Positions 1-8,098 of a stretch of 24,492 bases of DNA are shown here, one piece after another. Position 1 is the first letter of the stretch. Each line of letters starts with the position of its first letter. The DNA lies in the IMG/VR virus record IMGVR_UViG_3300042567_001342, positions 1 to 24,492 of that record; one strand, 5' to 3'. The DNA is from a virus. The notes under the pieces were generated by a model. That model was not told where the DNA came from, did not search any database, and saw only the letters and a program-made list of their open reading frames with translations. Made by a program: the position numbers and the translations under genes.

Positions 1-120
1 AACTACTACCGGAGGAACTACTGGAGGAGGAACTACTGGAGGAGGAACTACTACCGGAGGAACTACTACCGGAGGAACTACTGGAGGAGGAACTACTGGA
101 GGAGGAACTACTACCGGAGG
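1..120 (+). repeat. Exact tandem 60-bp repeat (two copies) of Gly/Thr codons
   Basis: Bases 1-60 and 61-120 are identical. Each unit is built from GGA, ACT and ACC codons, and a degenerate third copy continues to about 150. It lies in frame in a coding region, so length changes in steps of 60 bp alter the protein linker by 20 residues without breaking the frame. More copies may lie upstream of the window. Confidence 0.9.
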
Positions 121-877
121 AACTACTGGAGGAGGAACAGGCGGAACCGGAACTGAAAGTAAAACAGAAAGCCAAGGAAAAACTGATTTAGTAGGATCTT
201 CAGTAACAAGCGTACAGAAGGTAGACTCAAAAAATGGAAATAGACCTAATATAATAGCATCTAGTGATTTTGTAGGTTTTAATTTTAAAAATACAGATGT
301 AGATTATGGAGGTAAATTTACTGGAGGTTATACATCGTCTAGATGGGATGGAGAAAGATCTCATGGAATTCTTGTGGACTATACAACTGCATTAAGAGGC
401 CCTAATATTACCGGATTTTATGCACTTATTCATAAAAAAAGAATAGATTTAGTATCTACTACTCTAACCCTAGGCACTGGACCTAAATCTACGCTATATG
501 GAACTTTAGCAATTGGTCAAATGTGGAATTTAGGAAAAAACAAAAAACTGAAAGCTCTTTATATGTTAACTGGATCTTTTGGTAATGTTTATGAACAATC
601 ATTTGTTGGAAGTGCTGTAATAGCAGGTACTATGTATGACCTGAAAATTGGAAAAAGAGTAGAAATGAAATTAATGGGACTTTATGTATACGCTCCTTAT
701 GTTAGCTATTATAATGACATTCTTTTAAAATCTCCACATGTAGTTCTTCCTATAGTAGGAACAAATATAAAAATCACAAAGAAATTCAAAATAAACATAA
801 ATTGCGGTGGAGCTTGGGCAGTAAAAGAGAATGCATTAAATTATACCGTAATGATGGGAACCAGAATGTTATTATGA
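1..877 (+). CDS. Gly/Thr-repeat protein with beta-rich C-terminal domain (5' partial)
   Basis: The reading frame (codons from base 2) is open from the window edge to the TGA at 875-877, so the gene starts upstream; the GTG at 374 is only internal. The first 45-50 codons encode runs of Thr-Thr(-Thr) and Gly-Gly(-Gly). A short polar linker follows, then about 220 residues with alternating hydrophobic and aromatic residues, many Gly, and a hydrophobic last residue. This resembles an outer-membrane beta-barrel or a beta-rich fibre domain. I do not recognise a family. The stop overlaps the next start (ATGA at 874-877), implying translational coupling to a gene with a signal peptide, which favours an envelope role. 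A virion fibre remains possible. The coding call is strong; the function is a guess. Confidence 0.8.
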   Translation, partial: TTTGGTTGGGTTGGGTTTGGTTTGGTTGGGTTGGGTTTGGTTGGGTGGTGTESKTESQGKTDLVGSSVTSVQKVDSKNGNRPNIIASSDFVGFNFKNTDVDYGGKFTGGYTSSRWDGERSHGILVDYTTALRGPNITGFYALIHKKRIDLVSTTLTLGTGPKSTLYGTLAIGQMWNLGKNKKLKALYMLTGSFGNVYEQSFVGSAVIAGTMYDLKIGKRVEMKLMGLYVYAPYVSYYNDILLKSPHVVLPIVGTNIKITKKFKININCGGAWAVKENALNYTVMMGTRMLL

Positions 878-2631
878 GAAAGTTTTTATTGGTATTGTTA
901 TTGAAGTTATTTACAATTAATCTAGTAGCTCAGAGCGTTTCTGCTCCTTCGGCTACTTCTTTTTCACAAAGTACGTCAAACCAAAGTGCTTCAGGTTTTT
1001 CTATTTCAGGTTTTAATGCTACCTCAACTCTACTTATAACAATAGGACTTGTAAATCCTCCTAGTGGTACAACGTTAAAACTAAATACAACATCCGGAGT
1101 TACTGCAAGTATAGGTTATAATTTAACTTCTAATTTTACTAGAATAAGCTTTACTGGAACTCAAGCTAATGTTAATTCTGTGCTATCTTCACTTCGAGTT
1201 AATACTGGATCGGTTCCCGGGAATCTTTATGTTGCAGTTACTGCGACTGAAAATCCAACTGGATATTTTTATTTACCCTCAAATGGCCATTTTTATAGAC
1301 CTATGACCGGTTCAATAACATACTCTAATGCTAAAAGTAATGCATCTTCTCAAACTTTTAAAGGGCAGCAAGGTTATATTGTTACTATAACTAATATAGA
1401 TGAGCAAAATTTTATAAATGCTAACGTACCTGTTAGTAATATTTGGTTTGGTCTTTCTGATTCTGGATTAGAGGGTAGATGGAGAATTGACGCAGGACCT
1501 GAAGTTGGTACTCTCGTCTGGACAGCATCTACTAGCGTAAATAATTCAACTACTGGATCTTATTCTTCTGCTGGGACTACTGCCTCTGGACAATTTACGG
1601 CATGGGCTTCTGGCGAACCTAATAATGCTGACGGTTCTATTGGAGAAGATCATGCAGTGACAAAATGGGGAGGAGCTAATACGTGGAATGATTTAAGAGA
1701 TGGAAACAGCTCTAGTATTGGAGGATATGTTGTTGAATTTGGAACATGGACAGATCCGGCTAATCAAACTTTCACAAATTTTTATACCGGTTTTGTAACT
1801 CATCAAATTGCTTGTAGTCCTGCAACTTCTCCAGCAGCACCAACTGGAATCAATGGAAGCAGAACAAACGCCGGAACCGTAAACTTATCAGTAACTACTG
1901 GAACTGGAATTACGGCAGATTGGTATGCTAATTCAACTGGAGGTAATGTACTAACAGGAGGACTCGGTACCTTGTCTTATACAACTCCAAGTATTTCTGC
2001 AACTACGACATATTACGTTCAGTCTAGAAATTCGACTACCGGATGTGTTAGTTCATCAAGAACCGCTGTTATAGCTACTGTTAATTATCCAACTCCTTTT
2101 TCATATTCAGGAATTATTTATAATTCAGTAGGAGTAGGTATTCCTAACATATCTGTTAAGCTGTATTCAAAAACTAAAGCTGGATCTTCTTATTCACTAT
2201 ACCAATCTTATACAACTGATGCTTTCGGAATTTTTACAATTTCAATGGCATTAGATGTTACACTATATGATTTTCAAGTTGTTATAGATGGTTTGTCAAT
2301 CTCATCTCCTACTTCATCGGATGCTCAGTCTTTTAATCAAAAGGTATTATCTCAAACTTTTAATGCAAAAGATTATTATAGAATAAACACAAACGGAGAT
2401 TCTGATTTAAGTATAGCTGATATTTTTCTAATTTATAAAAGGATTAATGGAAGCTCTTGGGCGTATGTTCCATCTTACAGATTGTTTACTCAAACTGAAT
2501 GGACTGTTATAAACATGTCTAATTCTAATCTGTCTGCATCTTATCCAGGAAATCAAACTATAACATTAACTAACCCAACAGCAGGTGGATCTTCAACATT
2601 CTACCTTATAAAAACAGGATTTACTCAATGA
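874..2631 (+). CDS. Secreted adhesin: C-type lectin, Ig-like and dockerin-like modules
   Basis: The start at 874 overlaps the upstream stop (ATGA) and gives a signal peptide, MRKFLLVLLLKLF..VAQ; upstream in-frame starts lie inside the previous gene. The product is 585 aa. Residues ~25-130 form a Ser/Thr-rich beta domain. Residues ~140-290 look like a C-type lectin domain: it opens with GHFYRP, has WFGLSD, then GEPNN (an EPN sugar/Ca motif), EDHAV, TWNDL and GYVVEFG. Residues ~325-410 resemble the Ig-like domain of Bacteroidetes surface proteins (ADWYAN, TYYVQSRN). Residues ~415-490 look like a carboxypeptidase-regulatory-like fold, followed by an NTNGDSDLSIADIF segment like a dockerin calcium loop. 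It probably binds glycans on the host surface or on the virion. The family calls come from motif reading only. Confidence 0.85.
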   Translation: MRKFLLVLLLKLFTINLVAQSVSAPSATSFSQSTSNQSASGFSISGFNATSTLLITIGLVNPPSGTTLKLNTTSGVTASIGYNLTSNFTRISFTGTQANVNSVLSSLRVNTGSVPGNLYVAVTATENPTGYFYLPSNGHFYRPMTGSITYSNAKSNASSQTFKGQQGYIVTITNIDEQNFINANVPVSNIWFGLSDSGLEGRWRIDAGPEVGTLVWTASTSVNNSTTGSYSSAGTTASGQFTAWASGEPNNADGSIGEDHAVTKWGGANTWNDLRDGNSSSIGGYVVEFGTWTDPANQTFTNFYTGFVTHQIACSPATSPAAPTGINGSRTNAGTVNLSVTTGTGITADWYANSTGGNVLTGGLGTLSYTTPSISATTTYYVQSRNSTTGCVSSSRTAVIATVNYPTPFSYSGIIYNSVGVGIPNISVKLYSKTKAGSSYSLYQSYTTDAFGIFTISMALDVTLYDFQVVIDGLSISSPTSSDAQSFNQKVLSQTFNAKDYYRINTNGDSDLSIADIFLIYKRINGSSWAYVPSYRLFTQTEWTVINMSNSNLSASYPGNQTITLTNPTAGGSSTFYLIKTGFTQ

Positions 2632-3083
2632 AAAAACTTTTATTTTTATTACTATTTTTACCAGCGTTATCTTATGCTCAAATAAATAAATGCGTTAATA
2701 TTGATTCGGTATACTCAACTGCAAAATTTAAAGATTTAGGCAAAAGAGATATTAGATTCGGAATTAGACAAATGTCAGAAGATATTCTTTCCGAAAAATA
2801 CTGTATCAAACCTGGAAGTTCTAATGTTAATATTGAGATTTTCTTTTTTGGATTACCTAAAAAGACTATTAGAATAGTAGGAGTAGAAAAGACAGATCAA
2901 CTAACTCAAGTTGGAATTAGGATTTACATGGAAGGAAAAGTTTATGAAGCTTATGGAGAATCAGAAACTGAAATAAGAACAATAATGTTAGAAGTAGAGG
3001 AAGGTTCTATACCTTTTTCAAAAATGACTCTTTCAAATGCAATAAAAAAAGCAATTGAATCATGCGTTTTACAAATGCCATAA
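2628..3083 (+). CDS. Small secreted protein, unknown function
   Basis: The 151-aa product starts with a classical signal peptide (MKKLLFLLLFLPALSYAQ), with probable cleavage after SYA at residue ~17. The mature part is a mixed alpha/beta domain with three Cys (residues ~22, 59 and 146) that could form a disulfide in the periplasm. No family is recognised. The start overlaps the lectin gene stop (ATGA at 2628-2631), and the 3' end overlaps the next gene by 22 bases, so it belongs to the same coupled operon of exported proteins. Confidence 0.8.
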   Translation: MKKLLFLLLFLPALSYAQINKCVNIDSVYSTAKFKDLGKRDIRFGIRQMSEDILSEKYCIKPGSSNVNIEIFFFGLPKKTIRIVGVEKTDQLTQVGIRIYMEGKVYEAYGESETEIRTIMLEVEEGSIPFSKMTLSNAIKKAIESCVLQMP

Positions 3084-3532
3084 TATTATTTTTTGTTTTT
3101 ATTTCTAATTTTTCCTATTCTCATGAAATAAAAATTCCTGACGTTGGAGATAAGTGGAAGGGTAAAGTAGATTCAGCAATAGCTTTAATAGAAAATACAG
3201 ATTCTACTTCTTATCATATCTTACTAAAAAATTGTACTGAAATTGAATTTATTATTGCTCCATATTCAACCACTAGACTTCCTAATGTAATAGCTATAAC
3301 TGCACAAGATATGAAAATAGGTTCAATAAACAATATTGCAGCAATACTTGTTCACGAATCTTATCATTTAGAACTATCAGCTAAAAAGGAAATTCTAGAT
3401 AATAACACTGAAGAATATTTATGTTATCAGAAAGAATATGATTTTCTATGTAAATTAACATATGTAGAAGATTGGTTATTTAAGAATTCTATTAATAAAC
3501 TTCTTTATTATCAGTCTAAAAGCAAGCTTTAA
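3062..3532 (+). CDS. Secreted HExxH putative zinc metallopeptidase
   Basis: The 156-aa product has a signal peptide (MRFTNAIILFFVFISNFSYS). Residues 98-102 read His-Glu-Ser-Tyr-His, an HExxH zinc site on a predicted helix (ILVHESYHLEL), and downstream Glu117/Glu118 could supply the third ligand as in gluzincins. At this length it would be a minimal metallopeptidase. It starts inside the 3' end of the preceding gene in another frame, so it is probably translationally coupled. An export signal plus a zinc site suggests action in the periplasm or on the cell surface. The motif is short, so an inactive or unrelated protein cannot be excluded. Confidence 0.75.
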   Translation: MRFTNAIILFFVFISNFSYSHEIKIPDVGDKWKGKVDSAIALIENTDSTSYHILLKNCTEIEFIIAPYSTTRLPNVIAITAQDMKIGSINNIAAILVHESYHLELSAKKEILDNNTEEYLCYQKEYDFLCKLTYVEDWLFKNSINKLLYYQSKSKL

Positions 3533-3561
3533 TCTGATATATAAAATAAAAAAACAGATAT

Positions 3562-4152
3562 ATGAATTATACAAGAGAACAAATTGAAAATGCGCTTAAA
3601 GCAAAAGGTTATGTTTGGTTTGAAGGTGAAAAAGACTTTGACTTAAACATTATAGGGATTAGAAACTCCGCAACCGGTAATAAAGTTACCAACGTATTTG
3701 ATGATACAATTACCGTATCTTATAAAGAAAACGGAGCTTGGAAATTCCAACAATGGTCTTGTACTACCGATCCAGGAACTAAAGGTGTTAAAGAATTTCA
3801 TAATGCAGCAGGTGTTGCTCGTTTAGTTGAAGGTCAATATAGAGGTTCACATACCCTAGGTTTACACCAAGGAAAATATGAAGCTTTAAAACAACAAAAA
3901 CCGGTTAAAGTATATCGTGATGCTAATAAGGATATGACCTATGATGAGTCTAAAATCCAAGAAGGTATCTTTGGTATTAATATTCATAAAGCTGGTGCCG
4001 ATTCAACTTATGTAGAAAACTGGTCTGAAGGATGTCAAGTATTTAAAAAGGCTGCAGATTTTGAATCATTTATGACAATCTGTAGAAAAGCAGCTGCAAT
4101 CCACGGCAAGTCTTTTACATATACATTGATTGAATCCAGCGATATTAAGTAA
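3562..4152 (+). CDS. Probable endolysin (L,D-transpeptidase/peptidase-like)
   Basis: The 196-aa product has no signal peptide. The C-terminal half holds INIHKAG (His142) followed by NWSEGCQVF (Ser155, Gly157, Cys158). This His...S-x-G-C order resembles the active site of YkuD-type L,D-transpeptidases and related phage cell-wall peptidases. The next gene encodes a two-helix membrane protein fitting a holin, so the pair makes a plausible lysis cassette. A TGATATATAA element lies at 3535-3544, just upstream of the ATG. Family assignment is from the motif and neighbourhood; a structural cell-wall-binding role is possible. Confidence 0.75.
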   Translation: MNYTREQIENALKAKGYVWFEGEKDFDLNIIGIRNSATGNKVTNVFDDTITVSYKENGAWKFQQWSCTTDPGTKGVKEFHNAAGVARLVEGQYRGSHTLGLHQGKYEALKQQKPVKVYRDANKDMTYDESKIQEGIFGINIHKAGADSTYVENWSEGCQVFKKAADFESFMTICRKAAAIHGKSFTYTLIESSDIK

Positions 4153-4168
4153 AAAATAAGAAAGAAAA

Positions 4169-4411
4169 ATGAAAAAGAAAATGAAAATGGGATTCAAATC
4201 TTATTTTGCTCCCACTCCTAAGAACATTAGAAAAATAGCAGATAGTATTCTCGCAGCTGCGTTAATGGCTGGTACTTTTTCTTTTGCAATGGAACATAAA
4301 ACAGTTGCCGTTGTGGTAATGGTTATTGGTGTAGTTGCTAAGTTTGTTTCTAATTTATTTGGAGAAGTTCCTGAAGAGGAAGAAGATGACACTACTGATA
4401 CAATAAATTGA
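4169..4411 (+). CDS. Putative holin
   Basis: The 80-aa product has a basic N-terminus (MKKKMKMGFK), two hydrophobic segments (about residues 24-40 and 45-65) and a very acidic tail rich in Glu and Asp. Small size, two membrane helices, charged ends and position directly after the probable endolysin are typical of class II holins. The start at 4169 is the first ATG; 4184 and 4190 are also possible. Sequence identity to a named holin family is not claimed. Confidence 0.7.
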   Translation: MKKKMKMGFKSYFAPTPKNIRKIADSILAAALMAGTFSFAMEHKTVAVVVMVIGVVAKFVSNLFGEVPEEEEDDTTDTIN

Positions 4412-4443
4412 AACTTTTCAATAAATTTTGATATAAAGGTTAT

Positions 4444-4515
4444 AGCGGGATAGAGCAGTGGTAGCTCGCAGGGCTCATAACCCTGAGGTCGCAGGTTCGA
4501 ATCCTGCTCCCGCAA
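4444..4515 (+). tRNA. Initiator-type tRNA-fMet (CAT)
   Basis: A full cloverleaf folds: acceptor 4444-4450/4508-4514, D stem GAGC/GCTC, anticodon loop CTCATAA, T loop TTCGAAT, discriminator A at 4515. Three features mark bacterial initiators. Position 1 does not pair with position 72 (A/A), three G-C pairs sit next to the anticodon loop (GGG/CCC), and the D stem has A11-T24. CCA is not encoded; CAA follows. It lies between the holin gene and the UDP-glucose dehydrogenase gene, far from the main tRNA array. Confidence 0.88.
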
Positions 4516-4529
4516 CAAATATCAAACTT

Positions 4530-5396
4530 ATGAGTGATAAATTAGGTATAATCGGACAAGGCTTTGTAGGATCAGCTGTTCGAGAAGGAATGAAAAATCA
4601 TTTTGAAATATTCGCCTTTGATAAAGATCCTCACAAATTTAGCAATGTCAGTTCAATTTTAGAAGTAATTGAAAATACTGATGTTGCTTTTTTATGTGTT
4701 CCGACTCCTATGCAAAAAAACGGAGAATGTTATCTCGGAATCTTAGGAGCAGCTTTAAATGAAATCGCAGAAGCAGTAGAATCCTTAAAGAAAGATAATT
4801 ATGTAGTGGTGATTAAATCAACAGTTCCTCCTGGAACTACTGATCACTTAAATTCGATTTTTACAAAGTTGGATATTGTCTTTAATCCTGAGTTTTTAAC
4901 TGAAGCTAATGCAGTTGAAGATTATAAAAATCAAAATAGAATTATAGTAGGAGGAGAAAGACCAGGTTCTACGAAAGTAAAACAAGTTTTTCTAAAAGCT
5001 TTTCCTCAGATTCCAATTATTAAGACAAGTTCAAAAATAGCTGAAATGATAAAGTACGTTACAAATACTTTTTTGGCTACTAAAGTTTCATTTGCTAATG
5101 AGATGTATCAAATTTGTCAAGGTTTGGATATTGATTATGATAAGGTAATTGAATATGCAAAATATGACGATAGACTCGGACAAAGTCATTGGTCGGTTCC
5201 AGGCCCTGATGGAGATTTAGGATTCGGAGGACATTGTTTCCCTAAAGATATTGCAGCTCTTCAATTTGTTGCAAAAGGATTAGGAGTAGATGATACAATC
5301 CTTAACGCTGCTATTAGAAAGAATGAACAGGTCAGAACAAATTTAGATTGGACTAAGCAAGTCGGTAGAGCCGTCATTGATGAACATGGTAATTAA
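4530..5396 (+). CDS. UDP-glucose/GDP-mannose dehydrogenase family protein, short form
   Basis: The 288-aa protein starts at ATG 4530; longer in-frame starts lie inside the tRNA. Residues 6-14 form the Rossmann NAD loop GIIGQGFVG. STVPPGTT, NPEFLTEA, KYVTN and GFGGHCFPKD (catalytic Cys236) match the NAD-binding and central domains of UDP-glucose 6-dehydrogenases, which oxidise UDP-glucose to UDP-glucuronate in two NAD+-dependent steps. The usual C-terminal UDP-binding domain is missing (family members are normally about 390-450 aa), so substrate binding may differ or rely on a partner. The gene may supply sugar-nucleotides for glycan or DNA modification; no glycosyltransferase is seen nearby. 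Confidence 0.88.
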   Translation: MSDKLGIIGQGFVGSAVREGMKNHFEIFAFDKDPHKFSNVSSILEVIENTDVAFLCVPTPMQKNGECYLGILGAALNEIAEAVESLKKDNYVVVIKSTVPPGTTDHLNSIFTKLDIVFNPEFLTEANAVEDYKNQNRIIVGGERPGSTKVKQVFLKAFPQIPIIKTSSKIAEMIKYVTNTFLATKVSFANEMYQICQGLDIDYDKVIEYAKYDDRLGQSHWSVPGPDGDLGFGGHCFPKDIAALQFVAKGLGVDDTILNAAIRKNEQVRTNLDWTKQVGRAVIDEHGN

Positions 5397-5751
5397 ATAC
5401 GACTTTTATAAAACAAGTGGAGGCGACTGGTTTGTTGACATTCCTAAATGGGAAGGTGATATAGCCGAACTTCAAATGGTAATGGGAGCAGATCAGTTTC
5501 TCGATATTTTATCAGAAGGTGATGAAAGATTTGCAGTTACTTTATCAACTGAAAAATTTACAGGTAGTGATTGTCTTTTTAAAATAAGAGAAGGCGATTT
5601 AAAAGGTCCAGAATTCGGAACGGGAGCATGGTATATACTTCCTTCATATAAAGGAATTTCATTTGACCATAACATGTGGTTATGTGATGTTACTAAATGG
5701 GTATTTGGAGATTTTCCAGAAGAAATTTACTTTTCTAGAATCAATTGGTGA
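5380..5751 (+). CDS. Conserved-looking phage protein, unknown function
   Basis: The product is 123 aa from ATG 5380 (ATG 5386 is an alternative), overlapping the end of the dehydrogenase gene by 17 bases. It is acidic and rich in Trp, Phe and Asp, with segments GGDWFVDIPKWEGD, ELQMVMGADQFLD and FGTGAWYILPSY. It reads like a compact beta-rich domain. I cannot name a family with confidence. Its stop overlaps the next start (GTGA), so it is co-translated with the DUF4326 gene. Confidence 0.75.
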   Translation: MNMVIKYDFYKTSGGDWFVDIPKWEGDIAELQMVMGADQFLDILSEGDERFAVTLSTEKFTGSDCLFKIREGDLKGPEFGTGAWYILPSYKGISFDHNMWLCDVTKWVFGDFPEEIYFSRINW

Positions 5752-6059
5752 AAACTCGAGTAGTACATTGTAAAAAGGAACATTTCGATGTTTATATTGG
5801 AAGAGGTATTACCAGTGGAGAAAAATCAAAGTGGGGAAATCCATATTCTCATAAAGATGGAACTCTTGCTGAATTTAAAGTAGCTTCAAGAAGAGAAGCT
5901 ATGGAAAAGTTTGAGGAGTATTTATTAAAGAATAAAGATTTAATGAATTCTCTCTATGAGCTAAAAGGAAAGACTCTTGGATGTTGGTGTAAACCGAAGT
6001 CATGTCACGGAGACATTTTAGCAAAATGGGCCGATGGAATTCAAAAAAATCTTTTTTGA
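5748..6059 (+). CDS. DUF4326-family protein
   Basis: The start is GTG 5748 in a GTGA overlap, giving 103 aa. The order VVHCKK..FDVYIGRG, SKWGNPYSHKDGT, ASRREAME.FEEYL, LKGKTLGCWCKPKSCHGDIL is the signature of DUF4326, a family common in phages. Two clustered Cys, another Cys and a His near the C-terminus (CWCKPKSCHGD) suggest metal binding. The molecular function is not established. The next gene begins 11 bases downstream behind a TGATATATAA element. Confidence 0.82.
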   Translation: MKTRVVHCKKEHFDVYIGRGITSGEKSKWGNPYSHKDGTLAEFKVASRREAMEKFEEYLLKNKDLMNSLYELKGKTLGCWCKPKSCHGDILAKWADGIQKNLF

Positions 6060-6070
6060 TATATAACTAA

Positions 6071-7105
6071 ATGCCCAACTCCATCAAATATTCAGTATCT
6101 GCCCAGACTTTAGCTCTCAAGAAGGGCAACTACTGGATTGGCACGGGAGATGTGCCAAAGGGGCCGACCTCAACTACAGATTACTGGAACGGGATTACTC
6201 CATCCGTTGGAGGCTATACCATTTATTTAAACAAGACTTCTCAGGGTCCAAGTATATATGTTGCTGCTAATGATGCTGAATTAATTATTTTAACAAATAG
6301 AATTGCTAGTACAAGTTATACAACTACCAGTGAATGTTTATCTTGGTTTCTAACACAAACGGATAAAATGGTGTTGAATAGAGATTATGAAAGTATCAAA
6401 ACAGATGGTTTAGTATTAGACTTAGATGCGGGATTTGTCTCCTCTTATCCAAAAAACGGTACAACTTGGTATGATTTAAGCGGAAATGAAAATAATGCCT
6501 CATTGGTTAACGGACTTCAATTTAATAACACTAATAGTGGTGAAATTTATATGGACGGAGGTGACGAATATATACAAGTTTCTCCATCTGTAAATTTACA
6601 GTCTTATTTTTCAAATAATAGTTTTACCATTACTTTAATAGTAAAATCAGACAATGTTGTCTATCCGAGAAGTAGATGTCCTATATACGTTAATTCTACC
6701 GTAGTAGGCCCATCATATAAGGGATGGTCTGCTGGACATGGTGCATCAGGATCTAGTATGCAGATTAGAGTTGGAGATGGAACTAATTTGTCACAAACTG
6801 ATATTCCTCATGTAGTATCCGAGTCAACAGTTTATTTAAGAACATTTACAATTGATAGAACTAATGGCGCTTTAACAAAATATTATGTAAACGGATCTTA
6901 TATTGGTCAACATAATGCTACTAATGTTACTGGTTCTATTTATGATGGAACTAATACCGATTTCGTAACAGGTTTTGTTTTTGGTTATGTATGGGGCTGG
7001 AGGTTTATAGGTGGAATTTATAATATTATGGTATACAATAGATTATTATCAGAAACTGAGATCTTACAAAACTTTAACGCACAAAAGGGAAGATTTGGAT
7101 TATAA
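6071..7105 (+). CDS. LamG/concanavalin-like phage tail or fibre protein, copy 1
   Basis: The 344-aa protein has no signal peptide. Residues 1-115 form a conserved N-terminal module (MPNSIKYSVSAQTLALKKGN, WIGTGDVPKGPTS, GITPSVGGYTIYLNK) that may attach it to the virion. Residues ~118-344 form a LamG-type jelly-roll: LVLDLDAG, WYDLSGN, DEYIQVS, YYVNG and the C-terminal NRLLSETEILQNFNAQ strand. Such modules bind carbohydrate and occur in tail fibres and structural proteins. The first ~180 bases are clearly more GC-rich than the rest. The gene is tandemly duplicated at 7127-8093. Confidence 0.82.
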   Translation: MPNSIKYSVSAQTLALKKGNYWIGTGDVPKGPTSTTDYWNGITPSVGGYTIYLNKTSQGPSIYVAANDAELIILTNRIASTSYTTTSECLSWFLTQTDKMVLNRDYESIKTDGLVLDLDAGFVSSYPKNGTTWYDLSGNENNASLVNGLQFNNTNSGEIYMDGGDEYIQVSPSVNLQSYFSNNSFTITLIVKSDNVVYPRSRCPIYVNSTVVGPSYKGWSAGHGASGSSMQIRVGDGTNLSQTDIPHVVSESTVYLRTFTIDRTNGALTKYYVNGSYIGQHNATNVTGSIYDGTNTDFVTGFVFGYVWGWRFIGGIYNIMVYNRLLSETEILQNFNAQKGRFGL

Positions 7106-7108
7106 AAA

Positions 7109-7126
7109 ATGGAATTACAATTATAA
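7109..7126 (+). other. Five-codon mini-ORF, possible remnant of a duplicated gene start
   Basis: After copy 1 the sequence TATAAAAAATGGAATTACAA encodes Met-Glu-Leu-Gln-Leu and stops. After copy 2, TATAAAAAATATGGAAACAC begins the 91-aa gene Met-Glu-Thr-Gln-Glu. The similar junctions suggest that the duplicated block once included the start of the small gene. The match is short and could be chance. Confidence 0.35.
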
Positions 7127-8093
7127 ATGCCGAACTCGATAAAATATAGTACAAACGCGGAGACCCTGGCTCTTAAGAAAGGAAACTACTGGATAGGAAC
7201 TGGCGATGTGCCTAAAGGTCCAACTTCAAGTACTGGATTTTATAACGGAATTACTCCGTCCGTTGGAGGCTATACCATCTATTTAAACAAGGCAAGTAAC
7301 GGACCTTCAATATATGCTGCTGCCAATGATGCTGATTTGATTTCACTTTCTAATCGGATAGCAGGTCAGACGTTTGCAACAGCGGCTGCAGCTCTAGACT
7401 GGTACAACTCACAGAACGACAAAATGGTGTTTAATGGAGACTATCCCGCAATCGTTACTAATGGTTTAGTTTAATTTAGATGCTGGTTTTACCCCAAGTT
7501 ACCCAACAATGGGAACTACTTGGTACGATGTGAGCTCTGAAGGAAATAATGGAACATTAACCAATAACCCAACATACAATTCTTCCAACGGTGGTTCCAT
7601 TGTGTTTGATGGTGTTGATGATTATGTAGATATTGGTTATAAAATAGGTTTATTAAATAGCGATATCACACAAGAAGCTTGGGTTAATACGGATGTTATG
7701 ATTAATTGGCATGGTATTATTTCAAATATGCCAAGTTGGGGTACGGGTTTTAGTTTACAAATAGGTCCCATACAAAACATTGCTGCAATGATTAGTGGTG
7801 AATATTTAACAACATCTTGGACACCATTAGTAGGTGTGTGGTATCACATAGTTGCAACTCATAGAAGTTCCGATAATTTAAATGTTTTATATGTAAACGG
7901 GGTGCAAGAAAATAGTGTAATAAGAGAAATATCGTATGTGGAAAATGCTGTTACAAAAATTGGTGTTTTTTATACTTATAATCAACTTCATTTTGACGGT
8001 AAAATAGGTGTTGTTAGAAGTTATAACCGAGCCCTCTCTGCATCAGAAGTCCTTCAAAATTATAACGCACAAAAAACAAAATTCGGATTATAA
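7127..8093 (+). pseudogene. LamG-type tail protein, copy 2, interrupted by a frameshift
   Basis: The first frame (7127-7474) gives 115 aa nearly identical in plan to copy 1 (KKGNYWIGTGDVPKGPTS, GITPSVGGYTIYLNKA) and stops at TAA 7472-7474 right after GLV. The homologous continuation LDAGF..SYP..GTTWYDV resumes in a different frame from about 7475 and runs to 8093 with the same LamG plan and the C-terminal NRALSASEVLQNYNAQ. Copy 1 has GLVLDLDAGF there, and two bases appear missing. The ATG at 7509 lies in mid-domain and is not a credible start. It may be a pseudogene, a sequencing error, a phase-variable gene, or a +1 recoding site (GTT TAA T). Confidence 0.75.
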
Positions 8094-8098
8094 AAAAT

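Noticed and set aside
1-150. CRISPR-like repeat array
   Set aside because: Repeats are contiguous codons of Gly and Thr with no unique spacers, inside an open frame.
4201-4518. Minus-strand ORF over holin and tRNA
   Set aside because: It is the complement of a well-supported gene and tRNA, and its start lies in the tRNA.
7509-8093. Independent gene starting at ATG 7509
   Set aside because: The ATG is inside a conserved stretch shared with copy 1 and has no ribosome-binding site; it is the downstream half of a broken gene.
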